Source: Chloroflexota bacterium | GTDB taxonomy: Bacteria; Chloroflexota; Limnocylindria; Limnocylindrales; CSP1-4 | Assembly (NCBI GenBank): GCA_005883615.1 | Contig: VBEC01000025.1 | Location: forward strand, 1 to 60,973 | DNA length: 60,973 nucleotides | Reading direction: 5' to 3' | Shown here: piece by piece, positions 1 to 9,030 of the stretch | Position numbering within the stretch: position 1 is the stretch's first letter | Layout: every line of letters begins with the position of its first letter | Translations under genes and position numbers: made by a program | The notes under the pieces: model-generated | Told to the model about the DNA's origin: nothing | Database searches by the model: none | What the model saw: the letters and a program-made list of their open reading frames with translations, nothing else

Positions 1-978
1 GCCGATGACTCGCGCCACCTGATCGGCGTCGACCTCGGCGAAAGCGAATTCAGCGGCGAGGTCGTCAACCTCCGGGGCGAGGTCCGCCGGTCGGCCCGGA
101 TCCCGCTCGATGGCCGCGACGGCGACGAGGCGGTCGAACTCGTACATCGGCTGATGGACGAACTCGTCGAGGCAAACGACACCCCGCTGGTGGGCATCGG
201 CATCGGCACGCCCGGGATCATCGACACGGTCTCCGGAACCGTCCGCTGGGCGGTCAGCCTCAACTGGCAGGACCTGCCGCTCGGCCGCCTCATCCGCGAG
301 CGCAACGAGCTGCCCGTCTATGTCGCCAACGACAGCCAGGCCGCGGCGCTGGCCGAGTACATCTTCGGAACGGATCGGCGAGCCAACAACATGGCGGTCA
401 TCCGGGTCGGTCGCGGCATCGGAGCCGGTCTCATCCTGAACGGCGAGCTGTTCCAGGGCGACGGCTTTGGCGCGGGCGAGATTGGACACGTCACCGTCGA
501 TCCCGACGGCGTCCCCTGCCGCTGCGGCAGGCGCGGCTGCCTGGAGACCGTGGCAAGCAGCCGGGCCATGGTGGAAGCAGCGCAACGATCGATCGCGGAG
601 GCGCCCGACTCAGCCCTCGGTCGGCTGGCAGCCGAATCCGGGGGGACCGTAACGATTGACATCCTGGCCAGGGCGCTCGCCGCCGGCGATGAGCACGCGC
701 TGCGGATCGTTGACCACGCAAGCCGCCAGCTCGGCCGATCGATTGCGGGCCTGATCGGCATGCTCGACGTCCACCGAATCGCCCTGATCGGGGCCGCGAC
801 CGCTCTGGGCACGCCCTGGCTCGAGCAGGTTCAGGCCGAAGCCGCGCGGAGCGCGCTGTCCCTTCAAACGCGCCGGTCGGTTGTCGAGATCGGCCGCGTG
901 GACCCCGCGCGGGCAGTCGTGCTCGGTGCATGCGCCGTGCTGCTCACGCGTGAGCTGGGGCTCATCCCGACGCGATGA
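1..978 (+). CDS. ROK family protein, probable sugar-responsive repressor (5' partial)
   Basis: The frame is open from base 1, so the start lies outside the window; 325 residues are visible. The ROK zinc motif is present as CRCGRRGC near the middle, as is a sugar-binding/catalytic VANDSQAAA segment. The N-terminal phosphate-binding loop, DxGGTK in ROK kinases, reads GVDLGESEFSG here and lacks the kinase signature. That is typical of ROK repressors (NagC/XylR type), whose winged-helix domain would sit upstream of the visible part. It overlaps the next ROK gene by ATGA and heads a sugar ABC operon, so it is inferred to be the local regulator. A kinase-like role cannot be excluded without the missing N-terminus. 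Confidence 0.82.
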   Translation, partial: ADDSRHLIGVDLGESEFSGEVVNLRGEVRRSARIPLDGRDGDEAVELVHRLMDELVEANDTPLVGIGIGTPGIIDTVSGTVRWAVSLNWQDLPLGRLIRERNELPVYVANDSQAAALAEYIFGTDRRANNMAVIRVGRGIGAGLILNGELFQGDGFGAGEIGHVTVDPDGVPCRCGRRGCLETVASSRAMVEAAQRSIAEAPDSALGRLAAESGGTVTIDILARALAAGDEHALRIVDHASRQLGRSIAGLIGMLDVHRIALIGAATALGTPWLEQVQAEAARSALSLQTRRSVVEIGRVDPARAVVLGACAVLLTRELGLIPTR

Positions 979-2051
979 GAACCAAGACTTCGGACGGACG
1001 CACCTTCCTGGCCGGCGTCGACGTGGGGGGCACGAAGGTTGCGGCCATCGTGGCTGACCGAGGGGGGCGGCAGGTCGGCCGGGCAGTGCGCTCGATGGCG
1101 GCGCGGCCCATCGGCGTCGAGCCGATCGTGGACGCGATCCGGGCCGCTCTCAAGGCCGCCGGAGTCCACATCTCGCAGCTCGGCGCAATCGGGGTGGGCG
1201 TCCCGGGTCGAGTCGATCCAGAGTCCGGCGTCGTCCAATTGGCGACCAATCTTGACTGGGATGACGTGGCCGTTGGCAGTCTCCTCGAGACGGCACTGGG
1301 GGTCACCTGTCGGGTCGAGAACGACGTCCACCTGGCCGCAGCAGGGCTGCTCGACCAAGCCGCCGCGGGCGGGGCGCGCAGCCTCGCATATGTTGCGATC
1401 GGCACGGGGATCGGTGCCGGGATCGTGATCAACGGCCGGCTCTATCGCGGCGCCCGCGGGATGGCCGGCGAGATTGGTCACGTCATTGCAGATCCAGAGG
1501 GCGTTCTCTGCCGCTGCGGTCAGACGGGCTGCCTGGAGACCTTCGCCGCAGGACCGGCTATCGCTCGCAGGGCTGCCGAGGCCCTCACTCACGGGAGCGC
1601 ACCGAGCGCCCTGCGCGCCGTCCCGACGCTCAGCGCCAAGGCCGTGTACGACGCGGCTCGGGCTGGTGACAGCGTGGCGCTCGAGGTCACGCAGGAGACC
1701 GGGGTAGCGGTGGCTCGCGCACTGGCCGGCCTGCTGTTGACCTGCGACCTGGAGCGGGTGCTGGTGGGTGGCGGGGTCGCGGCTGCCGGAGTGGTCTTCA
1801 TGGCTCCCGTTCTGGCGGAGCTGGACCGGCTGCGCGACGCCTCGTCGCTCGTCGCCGAAGTCTTGTCGCCCGACGCGGTCCAGCTACTGCCCGCGAAATT
1901 CGACGCGGTCGCCTGGGGCGGCGTGGCCCTTGCCCGCCGTTCGGCCGCGGACAACGCCGCATTCGGCCATCCCGATGTCGAAATTCGGGATGGGATCGGG
2001 GAGGAGGTCGCCAGATTGGAGGAGGTGGTCGCACGCGAAACGCTGGCTTGA
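975..2051 (+). CDS. ROK family sugar kinase (glucokinase / N-acetylglucosamine kinase-like)
   Basis: 358 residues, ATG start overlapping the previous stop (ATGA). Residues about 12-20 read GVDVGGTKVA, the ATP phosphate-binding loop of ROK kinases that the preceding protein lacks. A VENDVHLAAAG segment carries the catalytic Asp, and CRCGQTGC is the ROK zinc motif. It should phosphorylate a hexose or amino sugar in the cytoplasm after ABC import. Its place between a regulator-type ROK gene and the transporter genes suggests kinase and regulator are co-expressed. Exact substrate (glucose, GlcNAc, ManNAc) cannot be read from the sequence. The last ~30 residues, rich in Glu, extend past the usual fold. 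Confidence 0.88.
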   Translation: MRTKTSDGRTFLAGVDVGGTKVAAIVADRGGRQVGRAVRSMAARPIGVEPIVDAIRAALKAAGVHISQLGAIGVGVPGRVDPESGVVQLATNLDWDDVAVGSLLETALGVTCRVENDVHLAAAGLLDQAAAGGARSLAYVAIGTGIGAGIVINGRLYRGARGMAGEIGHVIADPEGVLCRCGQTGCLETFAAGPAIARRAAEALTHGSAPSALRAVPTLSAKAVYDAARAGDSVALEVTQETGVAVARALAGLLLTCDLERVLVGGGVAAAGVVFMAPVLAELDRLRDASSLVAEVLSPDAVQLLPAKFDAVAWGGVALARRSAADNAAFGHPDVEIRDGIGEEVARLEEVVARETLA

Positions 2052-2118
2052 GGAGTGGCGGGCGCGGACGACCTCGTCCGATGACCTGCATGGAGTTCAA
2101 CCGAAACAGGAGTGGAAC

Positions 2119-3519
2119 GTGAAGATCGACAGATTCCCCGCTCTCGGATTCGCGGCGATGCTGGCCATATCGGCCTGCACCGGCACGGCGAGCCCCTCAC
2201 CGGCGGCGACCTCGCCGTCTCCGGCCGCCGCGAGCAGTGCGACCAGCCCAAGTCCTGCGGCCTCGCCCAGTGCGACACCGCTGGCAGCCGATCCGGCCGA
2301 AGCGGTCATCAAGAACATCGAACCCAATGCCCAGATCACCTTCTGGACGTACTACCTGTCCCCGACGTTCGACAGCTACATCAAGGAGACCATCGCCCGC
2401 TTTGAGGCGACCTACCCCGGCGTCAATGTGACCTGGCAGGATCATCAGGGCACCTTCCAGCAGGACCTGAACGCGGCTTTTGCTGCGAAGAAGGCGCCCG
2501 ATGTCATCAACCTGTCGGTTGGCGAGGGCTGGGTGTCCGACTATGCCAGCAAGGGTCTGCTGCTCGCTCTCGACGACAAGGTCCCTCAGGATGTCCAGAG
2601 CATCTACTTCCCTGGCCTCTGGAAGGAACAGCTGGTCGGTGGCAAGAACTTCCAGTTCCCGTGGTACCAGTCGATCGCCACGGAGCTCGTCAACAAGCGC
2701 ATCTACGAGCAGGGCGCGGGGCTTAGCGTCGCGACCTTCCCGAAGACCTTCGACGAGCTGCCCACGGTCTGCAAGACCATCCTCGACAAGACCAGCACGC
2801 TGTGCGACATCCGGCTGAGCGTTAACGACCTGCTCGCGCAGATGACCTACGAGGAGGGCGTCAAGATCCTGAGCGCCGACGGCAAGAAGTTCGCATTCGA
2901 CTCGCCCGAGGCCGTCAACTGGCTCAACCGATATGTCGGCATGGTCAAGCAGGGCACGGTCGACAAGGACATCCTCATCGCCAACGAGGACAGGACCGGG
3001 CTCCTGCTCTTCTCGGCGGGCCAGGCAGCCTTCTGGCAGACGGCGCCGAACCTCGTCCGCGAGGTCAAGAAGAACAACGCGACGTTATATGGGGACCTCG
3101 CCGTCGTGCCGGCACCTGTCGGCAAGTCCGGCGTCGATGGCAAGGGCTCGATGGGTATCTCCGTGAAGGCTGACACCACCTTCCCGAACGCGTCCATCGC
3201 GCTGGCCCAGTTCTTCACCAACCCGCGCAGCATGGTGGCGTTTGCGAAGATCGTCTCGATCTACCCGTCGTCACCAAAGGCCTACGACGATCCGTTCTTC
3301 TCGTCGACACCGGCGGCCGTCGAAGACAGCGCCCGTCCGCTGGCGAAGGACATCGTGTCCAAGTACCAGGACATCGTGCCGACCCTCCCGATCGGCGCCA
3401 CCAAGGCAGACGTCAACAACATCGTCCTCAAGGCGGTCCAGTCGGCGCTGTTCAACAACGTCGACCCGCAGAAAGCCCTGACCGACGCGGTCGCCCAGGC
3501 GAACGCGTTGATCAAGTAG
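2119..3519 (+). CDS. ABC sugar transporter substrate-binding lipoprotein
   Basis: 466 residues from GTG 2119, chosen because AGGAG lies at about 2109-2113 and the protein then begins with a lipoprotein signal peptide (MKIDRFPALG..., lipobox AISAC, Cys20). A Ser/Pro/Ala-rich linker follows, then a family 1 extracellular solute-binding fold (TFWTYYLSPTFDSYI..., IARFEATYPGVNVTW). Such proteins are lipid-anchored outside the membrane and deliver oligosaccharides or sugars to a MalF/MalG permease pair. The frame stays open upstream to 1768, but that stretch overlaps the ROK kinase gene and is not needed. A strong stem-loop follows 20 bp after the stop. Confidence 0.92.
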   Translation: MKIDRFPALGFAAMLAISACTGTASPSPAATSPSPAAASSATSPSPAASPSATPLAADPAEAVIKNIEPNAQITFWTYYLSPTFDSYIKETIARFEATYPGVNVTWQDHQGTFQQDLNAAFAAKKAPDVINLSVGEGWVSDYASKGLLLALDDKVPQDVQSIYFPGLWKEQLVGGKNFQFPWYQSIATELVNKRIYEQGAGLSVATFPKTFDELPTVCKTILDKTSTLCDIRLSVNDLLAQMTYEEGVKILSADGKKFAFDSPEAVNWLNRYVGMVKQGTVDKDILIANEDRTGLLLFSAGQAAFWQTAPNLVREVKKNNATLYGDLAVVPAPVGKSGVDGKGSMGISVKADTTFPNASIALAQFFTNPRSMVAFAKIVSIYPSSPKAYDDPFFSSTPAAVEDSARPLAKDIVSKYQDIVPTLPIGATKADVNNIVLKAVQSALFNNVDPQKALTDAVAQANALIK

Positions 3520-3538
3520 TCGGGGCCAATCGGAACAC

Positions 3539-3569
3539 GGCCCTCTCCCGACCACTTCGGGAGAGGGCC
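3539..3569 (+). promoter_or_regulatory. Intercistronic stem-loop between binding-protein and permease genes
   Basis: A perfect 13-bp stem (GGCCCTCTCCCGA at 3539-3551 with its complement at 3557-3569) closes a 5-nt loop, CCACT. No U-tract follows, and the permease ribosome site GGGAAGAG starts a few bases later. Such hairpins after malE-type genes are known to protect the upstream mRNA from 3' decay or to lower read-through, giving more binding protein than permease. An equivalent hairpin sits in the second sugar operon at 47051-47080. Confidence 0.75.
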
Positions 3570-3586
3570 ACACCCTGGGAAGAGTC

Positions 3587-4462
3587 ATGACCGCGAGATT
3601 CTCGGCGACGCCGTATCTGTTCCTCGCGCCAGCGCTCGCTCTCATCGGAATCTTCGTGATCTATCCGATCCTGGCGGTCGTCTATTTCAGCTTCACCGAG
3701 TGGGACATCGTCCGGCCTCCAGTGTGGGTCGGTATCCAGAACTATCAGCAACTGGTGGCCGACCCGACCTTCTGGAAGGCGCTGACCAATTCGATCGTCT
3801 ATCTGCTGGTGACGCCGACGATCATTGCGCTCTCGGTGGGCCTGGCGATCATCGTCAATCGCAAGCTTCGCGGAGTCAGCATCTTCCGGGCGCTCTATTT
3901 CGTGCCGGCCGTGAGTGGCAGCATCGCCATCGGGATCGCCTGGCGGTGGCTGTTCGATCGGAACGGCTTCATCAACAGCGTGCTCATCTCCATCGGCGCG
4001 CTGAAGACGCCGATTCAGTGGCTGAGCGAGCCTTCGCTCGTGCTGCCGATCGCCATGCTGCTCACGATCTGGGCGGGCATTGGCTACTACTCCGTCATCT
4101 TCGTCGCCGGGCTTCAGAACATCCCCGAGGAGCTCTACGACGCGGCCCAGATCGACGGCTGCAACAGCCTCCAGAAGCACTGGCATGTGAGCCTGCCCGG
4201 TCTGCGGCCACAGATCGTGTTCGTGTCGGTGATCTCGAGCCTCGCCGCCCTGAAGGTGTTCGACGAGATCTACGTTCTGACGAACCGCACCGGCGGCATC
4301 CTCGACAGCGGCGTCACGGTCGTGTTCTATCTGTGGAAGGAGGCATTCGTCCTTGAGCACGCCGGCTACGCGGCTGCCATCGCAATGGTGCTGCTGGTTC
4401 TGACCCTCGCCTTCTCGATCGTCAACGTGCGCTTCCTGGAGCGCGGCCAGGAGCGGGTCTGA
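3587..4462 (+). CDS. Sugar ABC transporter permease, MalF/UgpA type
   Basis: 291 residues, ATG start with GGGAAGAG upstream. Six hydrophobic segments are visible, beginning YLFLAPALALIGIFVIYPIL. The cytoplasmic EAA loop reads EELYDAAQIDGCNSLQKHW, the coupling segment that contacts the ABC ATPase in CUT1 importers. Forms a heterodimer with the next permease, fed by the lipoprotein upstream. No ATPase gene is present in this operon, so the energy subunit is probably shared from another locus. Confidence 0.92.
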   Translation: MTARFSATPYLFLAPALALIGIFVIYPILAVVYFSFTEWDIVRPPVWVGIQNYQQLVADPTFWKALTNSIVYLLVTPTIIALSVGLAIIVNRKLRGVSIFRALYFVPAVSGSIAIGIAWRWLFDRNGFINSVLISIGALKTPIQWLSEPSLVLPIAMLLTIWAGIGYYSVIFVAGLQNIPEELYDAAQIDGCNSLQKHWHVSLPGLRPQIVFVSVISSLAALKVFDEIYVLTNRTGGILDSGVTVVFYLWKEAFVLEHAGYAAAIAMVLLVLTLAFSIVNVRFLERGQERV

Positions 4463-5340
4463 TGGAGAAGGCCGAAGCGATTCCCGCGAGAGGTGTGCCG
4501 AGGTTCCGTGCTCTATCAACGCGCCGCCTCGCGACGGCGTCCGTGTGGTACGCGCTGCTCATCCTGATCGCTCTCGTAACGGTGTTTCCATTCGCCTGGA
4601 TCCTGCTGACCTCGATCAAGGGCCCGACCGACCTTCTCTTTTCGACGCCACCGCAGCTGCTGCCGCACGACCCGACATTCGAGAACTACGGCCACGTGCT
4701 GGACGCATTGCCCATCCCGAAGTTCTTCGTCAACAGCATCGCGGCCTCCAGCGCGACGACGATCTTCAACGTCCTGGTCGCTTCGATGGCGGCCTATCCG
4801 CTGGCCAAACTCCGATTCCGCGGCCGAGAGGCGATCTTCTATCTCCTGCTCGCCACGCTGATCGTGCCGGCCCAGCTCACCTACATCCCGAGCTACCTGC
4901 TGGCCCGTACGTTCAATTACTACGACTCGCTGCCCGCGATCATCCTGCCCAGCCTGGCCAGCGCCTTCAACATCTTCCTGATGCGTCAGGCCTTCCGGGG
5001 GGTCCCCAACGAGCTGATCGATGCTGCCCGTGTGGACGGCGCTCGCGAATGGCGCATCTGGCTGCAGATCGCCATGCCGCTGGTCCGACCCACGCTCGCC
5101 ACGGTCGCCATCTTCACGTTCGTCACGTCGTGGAACGACTTCCTGTGGCCGTCGCTCATGCTGCCGACGCCGGACAACAAGACCCTGCCGGTCGGCCTGG
5201 CGGCGCTGTTGAGCTTTTTCAGCTCCGACTTCAGGTCGGTCGCGGCGGGCGTGACCATGACCGTGGTGCCGATCCTGATCTTCTTCGTCGTGCTTCAGCG
5301 CCAGTTCGTGCGCGGCCTGGGCGGCGCGCTGAAGGGCTGA
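4462..5340 (+). CDS. Sugar ABC transporter permease, MalG/UgpE type
   Basis: 292 residues. The ATG shares one base with the previous stop (TGATG), implying translational coupling. It has the MalG-type layout: an N-terminal membrane span, LLTSIKGPTDL, a multi-span core and the EAA loop NELIDAARVDGAREWRIW. It ends FVRGLGGALKG, a usual MalG-family C-terminus. With the preceding permease it forms the membrane channel of a CUT1 importer for a mono- or oligosaccharide. Confidence 0.92.
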   Translation: MEKAEAIPARGVPRFRALSTRRLATASVWYALLILIALVTVFPFAWILLTSIKGPTDLLFSTPPQLLPHDPTFENYGHVLDALPIPKFFVNSIAASSATTIFNVLVASMAAYPLAKLRFRGREAIFYLLLATLIVPAQLTYIPSYLLARTFNYYDSLPAIILPSLASAFNIFLMRQAFRGVPNELIDAARVDGAREWRIWLQIAMPLVRPTLATVAIFTFVTSWNDFLWPSLMLPTPDNKTLPVGLAALLSFFSSDFRSVAAGVTMTVVPILIFFVVLQRQFVRGLGGALKG

Positions 5341-5384
5341 CGGTGATCTGAGCTGATGGCCGTCGCCCCGCGTCCGGAGATGGC

Positions 5385-6425
5385 GTGAGCCTGCGCGACG
5401 AGATCGGCGAGCAACCCGAGGTCGTCCGGAGCGTCCTCGTCGCCAACGAGAGCGCCGTCACCGACGTCGCGGCGGCCATCCGCGAGCGAGACGCCGAGTT
5501 CGTGCTGGTGGCGGCCCGCGGCACGTCGGATCACGCCGCCATCTACGCGCAGTACGTGCTGGGCGCTCGGAACGGCCTGCCGGTCGCGCTGGCCGCCCCG
5601 TCACTCATGTCCCGGTTCGGTACGCGACCGAGGCTTCGCCGCGCGCTTGTCATCGGAATCTCCCAGTCGGGCGGGTCACCCGACATCGTGGCGGTCCTTC
5701 GCGAAGGCCGCGCGCAGGGAGCCCTGACGCTGGCGATCACGAACGACCCAATGTCCGAGCTGGCCGCCGCCGCGGAGTGGTCGCTCGACCTCAAGGCGGG
5801 CACCGAGCGCTCGATCGCTGCGACGAAGACGTACACCGCCGAGCTGCTCGCCCTGGCGATGCTGTCGGCCGCGCTGGCCGATCCGGCCGGCAGCGACGAT
5901 TGCCGCGATCTCGCCGAGCTTCCTGCCCGGATCGAGGCCGCGCTCGATGGCGAGGAACAGATCCGGCGAGCAGCCATGGCTCGCGTCGGCGCTGGCAACT
6001 TCGTGGTCCTGGGGCGGGGCTTTGAATACGCCACCGCCCGCGAGTGGGCACTCAAGCTGAAGGAGATCGCGGGCGTCTTCGCCGAAGGCTATTCCTCCGC
6101 CGATTTCCAGCACGGTCCCTCGACGCTGGTGGGGCACGGCCTTCCGGTCCTGGCCATTGCGCCCGCTGGTCCACTGCACGACGAGCTGATCGAGCTCCTC
6201 GGGAGCCTCCAGGCAGAGCGCGGCGCCGACGTTGTCGTCGTCAGCGACCAGCCCGACTCGCCCTCCGGGGCCGCCGTGCTTCCGCTCCCCGCAGGCACGC
6301 CCGACTGGCTCGGCCCGCTGGTCGCAATCGTGCCGGCTCAGCTGTTCAGCTACCACCTGGCCCTCGCTCGGGGCCACGACCCAGAGACCCCGCGAGGGCT
6401 GCGCAAGGTCACCCGCACTCTCTAG
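5385..6425 (+). CDS. SIS-domain sugar isomerase/deaminase (GlmS-C / AgaS / NagB-II-like)
   Basis: 346 residues from GTG 5385 with GGAGA upstream. Two SIS domains are visible. The first has ARGTSDHAAIYAQYVLG and GISQSGGSPDIVAVL, the phosphosugar-binding serine loop. An acidic ERSIAATKTYTAELLA segment follows, then a second SIS with LGRGFEYATAREWALKLKE and EGYSSADFQHGPSTLV. This matches the isomerase half of GlmS without the glutaminase, the form used as glucosamine-6-phosphate deaminase (NagB-II) or AgaS. Context with ROK kinase and ABC importer makes catabolism of an amino sugar the best guess. Reaction direction and substrate are inference. Confidence 0.85.
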   Translation: MSLRDEIGEQPEVVRSVLVANESAVTDVAAAIRERDAEFVLVAARGTSDHAAIYAQYVLGARNGLPVALAAPSLMSRFGTRPRLRRALVIGISQSGGSPDIVAVLREGRAQGALTLAITNDPMSELAAAAEWSLDLKAGTERSIAATKTYTAELLALAMLSAALADPAGSDDCRDLAELPARIEAALDGEEQIRRAAMARVGAGNFVVLGRGFEYATAREWALKLKEIAGVFAEGYSSADFQHGPSTLVGHGLPVLAIAPAGPLHDELIELLGSLQAERGADVVVVSDQPDSPSGAAVLPLPAGTPDWLGPLVAIVPAQLFSYHLALARGHDPETPRGLRKVTRTL

Positions 6426-6489
6426 GCGAGCGGTCGATGGTCCAGGGTCGGCGCCTGAGGGTTTCGCCGGTGAGGGGCACACTTACGGC

Positions 6490-7494
6490 GTGAAGGCCCT
6501 GGTGCTCGAACGTCCCGGTCCTCCCGAGACACGCCCCCTCGAGTTGCGGGACCAACCTGACCCCTCGCCCGGCCCGGACGAGCTTTTGTTGCGGGTTGCG
6601 GCGTGCGCCGTATGCCGAACCGACCTCCAGATCTCGACCGGCGACATCGAGCTCCACCGCCACAACGTCATTCCCGGACATCAGGCCGTCGGAATGGTCG
6701 AGGCGACGGGTGACGGCGTGACGGGCTGGAAAGTCGGCGACCGTGCCGGAGTTGGCTGGCTGGCATCCACGTGCGGTGCGTGCCGCTTTTGCCGATCGGG
6801 GCGCGAGAACCTCTGCCCCGACGCCACGTTCACCGGATGGGACCGGGATGGCGGCTTCGCCGAACGAATGACCGTGCGTGCCGACTTTGCGTTCCGCCTG
6901 CCATCGAGCTTCGACGACGTGCAGGCAGCGCCGCTGCTGTGCGGCGGGATCATCGGCTACCGCTCCCTCAAGCGGTCGGGCATCGAACCCGGTGGACGGC
7001 TCGGCCTGTACGGCTTCGGAGCGTCGGCGCTGCAGACGATCCAGGTCGCGCGATACTGGGGTTGCCAGATCTATGTGACGAGCCGATCCGAAAGGGATCA
7101 ACAGCGGGCCCTGGGCCTGGGAGCAACCTGGGTCGGAGGCTATGACGACCGCCCCCCGGTGCCTCTCGACGCAGCCGTGACGTTCGCTCCGGCCGGCGCA
7201 GTGGTCGTCGCGGCGCTCGCCGCCCTGGATCGCGGTGCGACGGTCGCCATCAACGCCATCCATCTGGATCGCATCCCGGAATTCCCCTACGGCCTGCTGT
7301 GGTGGGAGCGACGCCTGGCGAGCGTTGCCAATTTCACCCGCGAGGACGCACGGGAGTACCTCGACCTCGCTGCCGCGATCCCGATCCGGACGACGGTCGA
7401 GCCGTTTCCCCTGGCCGACGGCAACCTCGCCCTTCAGCGGCTGCACGAAGGCCACGTGGACGGTGCGGCCGTGCTGACCATGGCTTCGCGCTGA
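6490..7494 (+). CDS. Zinc-dependent alcohol dehydrogenase, MDR family (AdhP-like)
   Basis: 334 residues from GTG 6490, chosen because GAGGGG lies about 12 bases upstream and the family N-terminus (VKALVLERPGPPET) begins there; the open frame extends to 6232 inside the previous gene. The catalytic zinc site is CAVCRTD with GHQAVG. The structural zinc site is the four-Cys cluster TCGACRFCRSGRENLC. The coenzyme fold begins GLYGFGASALQTIQVARYWG, a GxGxxA-type Rossmann turn. It oxidises or reduces an alcohol/aldehyde with NAD(P). Last gene of the sugar operon, 64 bp after the SIS gene; its role in that pathway is not evident from sequence. Confidence 0.85.
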   Translation: MKALVLERPGPPETRPLELRDQPDPSPGPDELLLRVAACAVCRTDLQISTGDIELHRHNVIPGHQAVGMVEATGDGVTGWKVGDRAGVGWLASTCGACRFCRSGRENLCPDATFTGWDRDGGFAERMTVRADFAFRLPSSFDDVQAAPLLCGGIIGYRSLKRSGIEPGGRLGLYGFGASALQTIQVARYWGCQIYVTSRSERDQQRALGLGATWVGGYDDRPPVPLDAAVTFAPAGAVVVAALAALDRGATVAINAIHLDRIPEFPYGLLWWERRLASVANFTREDAREYLDLAAAIPIRTTVEPFPLADGNLALQRLHEGHVDGAAVLTMASR

Positions 7495-7498
7495 CCAT

Positions 7499-8656
7499 TC
7501 AGGCCGCCGGTCGGGCGGTCGCCCGCACCTCGCTCGATTCGAGGTCGAGCTCCTCGCGCAGCTGGATCTGGCGAAGGATGTCACCTCGGCTCAGCATCCC
7601 CACGAGCCGTCCGTCGTCGACCACCGGCAGCTGCTCGTAGTCTCCTCGACCAAGCGCCTCGAGGGCCGTGGTCAGCGGGTCGCTCGGCTTGACCGTGACC
7701 AGGTCGCTCCGGCCGCCCATGACGGCTCGCACGGGTGTCGATGCGCGCTCGTCGGGCGGAACGTGCCGGATGTCCGAGAGCGTGATGATGCCGGCCAGAC
7801 GACCGTCCTCTGCGACCGGCATCGCCCGCCGGTTGGAGGGCAGCAGGTACCGTTCGATCAGGTCCGCGACAGCGAGGTCGGGCAGAACAGCAGTGGGGTC
7901 CGGTCGCATGATGTCGCCGACCTTGATTCGACGAAGGCGCTGCTCGAGGATCACCTGCTGGAGGCTGGCATGGCCGGCCCCCTGCAGGAACCAGCCGATT
8001 GCGGCCATCCAGATACCGTTGAAGAGCTCACCACCCAGAACCCACACGAAGCCCCAGATCATGAAGCCGTAGGCGACCAGCTGGCCGACCGCGACCGCTA
8101 TCTCGGTGCCGCGTCGGAGACTGCCGGTCGCCGTCCAGGCCAGCGCCCGCAGAACGCGGCCGCCGTCGAGTGGATAGCCGGGCAGGAGATTGAAGCCACC
8201 CAGGAGCAGGTTGATCACCGCGAGGTAGGAAGCGACCGCTGCGGCTGACCGAGGGCTCGCGAGCGCCGATCCGAGCAGGTACGCGACGGCCCCGATCACG
8301 AGGCTCGTCAGCGGGCCGACGATCGCCACCACGAATTCCGTCGAGGGCTGCCTGGCTTCGCCGCCGAGGTTCGAGACACCGCCAAAGATGAACAGGGTGA
8401 TCGACCGCGCGTCGAGACCCCGGGAGCGCGCGACGAAGGAGTGCGCGAGCTCGTGGACGAGGACGGAAGCGAACAGCAGGATCGCGGAGGCCGCGCCCAG
8501 CAGCCACGCTTCAGCCGGGCTGATCCCCCGCAGGACCTGCGGGAAGTAGGATGTCGAGAGCGACCAGGTGACCAGGCCGAACACGACGAGCCAGCTGGCA
8601 TGGACACCGACCTCGATGCCGCGGATCGCGAACAGCCGCACCGAATTCCCCAACAT
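7499..8656 (-). CDS. Site-2 protease family metallopeptidase (M50) with two CBS domains
   Basis: 385 residues. The N-terminal membrane domain has the zinc motif HELAH (His68, Glu69, His72) in a hydrophobic segment and the distal ligand motif LLPGYPLDGGR (Asp164). The C-terminal third carries two CBS repeats (about 240-300 and 305-365: DIMRPDPTAVLPDL..., IITLSDI, AVMGG..., LVGMLSRGDILRQIQ). This is the SpoIVFB/Rip3-type membrane protease in which CBS domains sense adenine nucleotides. Such enzymes cleave membrane-bound anti-sigma factors or regulators. No obvious substrate lies next to it. It faces the sugar operon tail to tail with a 4-bp gap. Confidence 0.9.
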   Translation of the reverse strand: MLGNSVRLFAIRGIEVGVHASWLVVFGLVTWSLSTSYFPQVLRGISPAEAWLLGAASAILLFASVLVHELAHSFVARSRGLDARSITLFIFGGVSNLGGEARQPSTEFVVAIVGPLTSLVIGAVAYLLGSALASPRSAAAVASYLAVINLLLGGFNLLPGYPLDGGRVLRALAWTATGSLRRGTEIAVAVGQLVAYGFMIWGFVWVLGGELFNGIWMAAIGWFLQGAGHASLQQVILEQRLRRIKVGDIMRPDPTAVLPDLAVADLIERYLLPSNRRAMPVAEDGRLAGIITLSDIRHVPPDERASTPVRAVMGGRSDLVTVKPSDPLTTALEALGRGDYEQLPVVDDGRLVGMLSRGDILRQIQLREELDLESSEVRATARPAA

Positions 8657-8883
8657 CGTCAGACTGTACGAGCTTCACCACGGAAAGGCGACGAGCGCCA
8701 GCCATCGGGTTTGCGTCGCGCAGGACTGCCGCCGCGCTGAATCCACCCGTCAGGACCACCTGACACGACACTGCGAGCAGACGGCCGACCTCGTTAGGCC
8801 GCTGGCGAGGACGCACTGCCAGCATCGGGCCGTCGTCGAGTCACCCGCGGGGCCGGCCGGCGACCGACGGAAAAGAGGTCGCC

Positions 8884-9030
8884 ATGTTGTGGACCATTCT
8901 CGTGATCCTTCTCGTCCTGTGGTTCCTCGGGTTGCTGACAACTGTCGGCGGTGCATTGATCCACGTCCTGCTCATCCTCGCCCTGGTGGTTCTGGTCGCG
9001 CAGCTGCTGACGGGACGCAGCGCGGCCTGA
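8884..9030 (+). CDS. lmo0937 family small membrane protein
   Basis: 48 residues (MLWTILVILLVLWFLGLL... ending LLTGRSAA). Two hydrophobic spans flank a TVGGALIHVLL turn, which is the pattern of the lmo0937 family of tiny membrane proteins. AGAGG precedes the ATG by a few bases. Its stop TGA is immediately followed by the ATG of the next membrane protein. Function unknown; homologues are common in stress-associated small membrane protein sets. Confidence 0.75.
   Translation: MLWTILVILLVLWFLGLLTTVGGALIHVLLILALVVLVAQLLTGRSAA

Noticed and set aside
3587..5340. Long second-frame ORFs over the permease genes
   Set aside because: They have shadow-type Arg/His/Pro-rich translations; the permease frames carry EAA loops and membrane spans.
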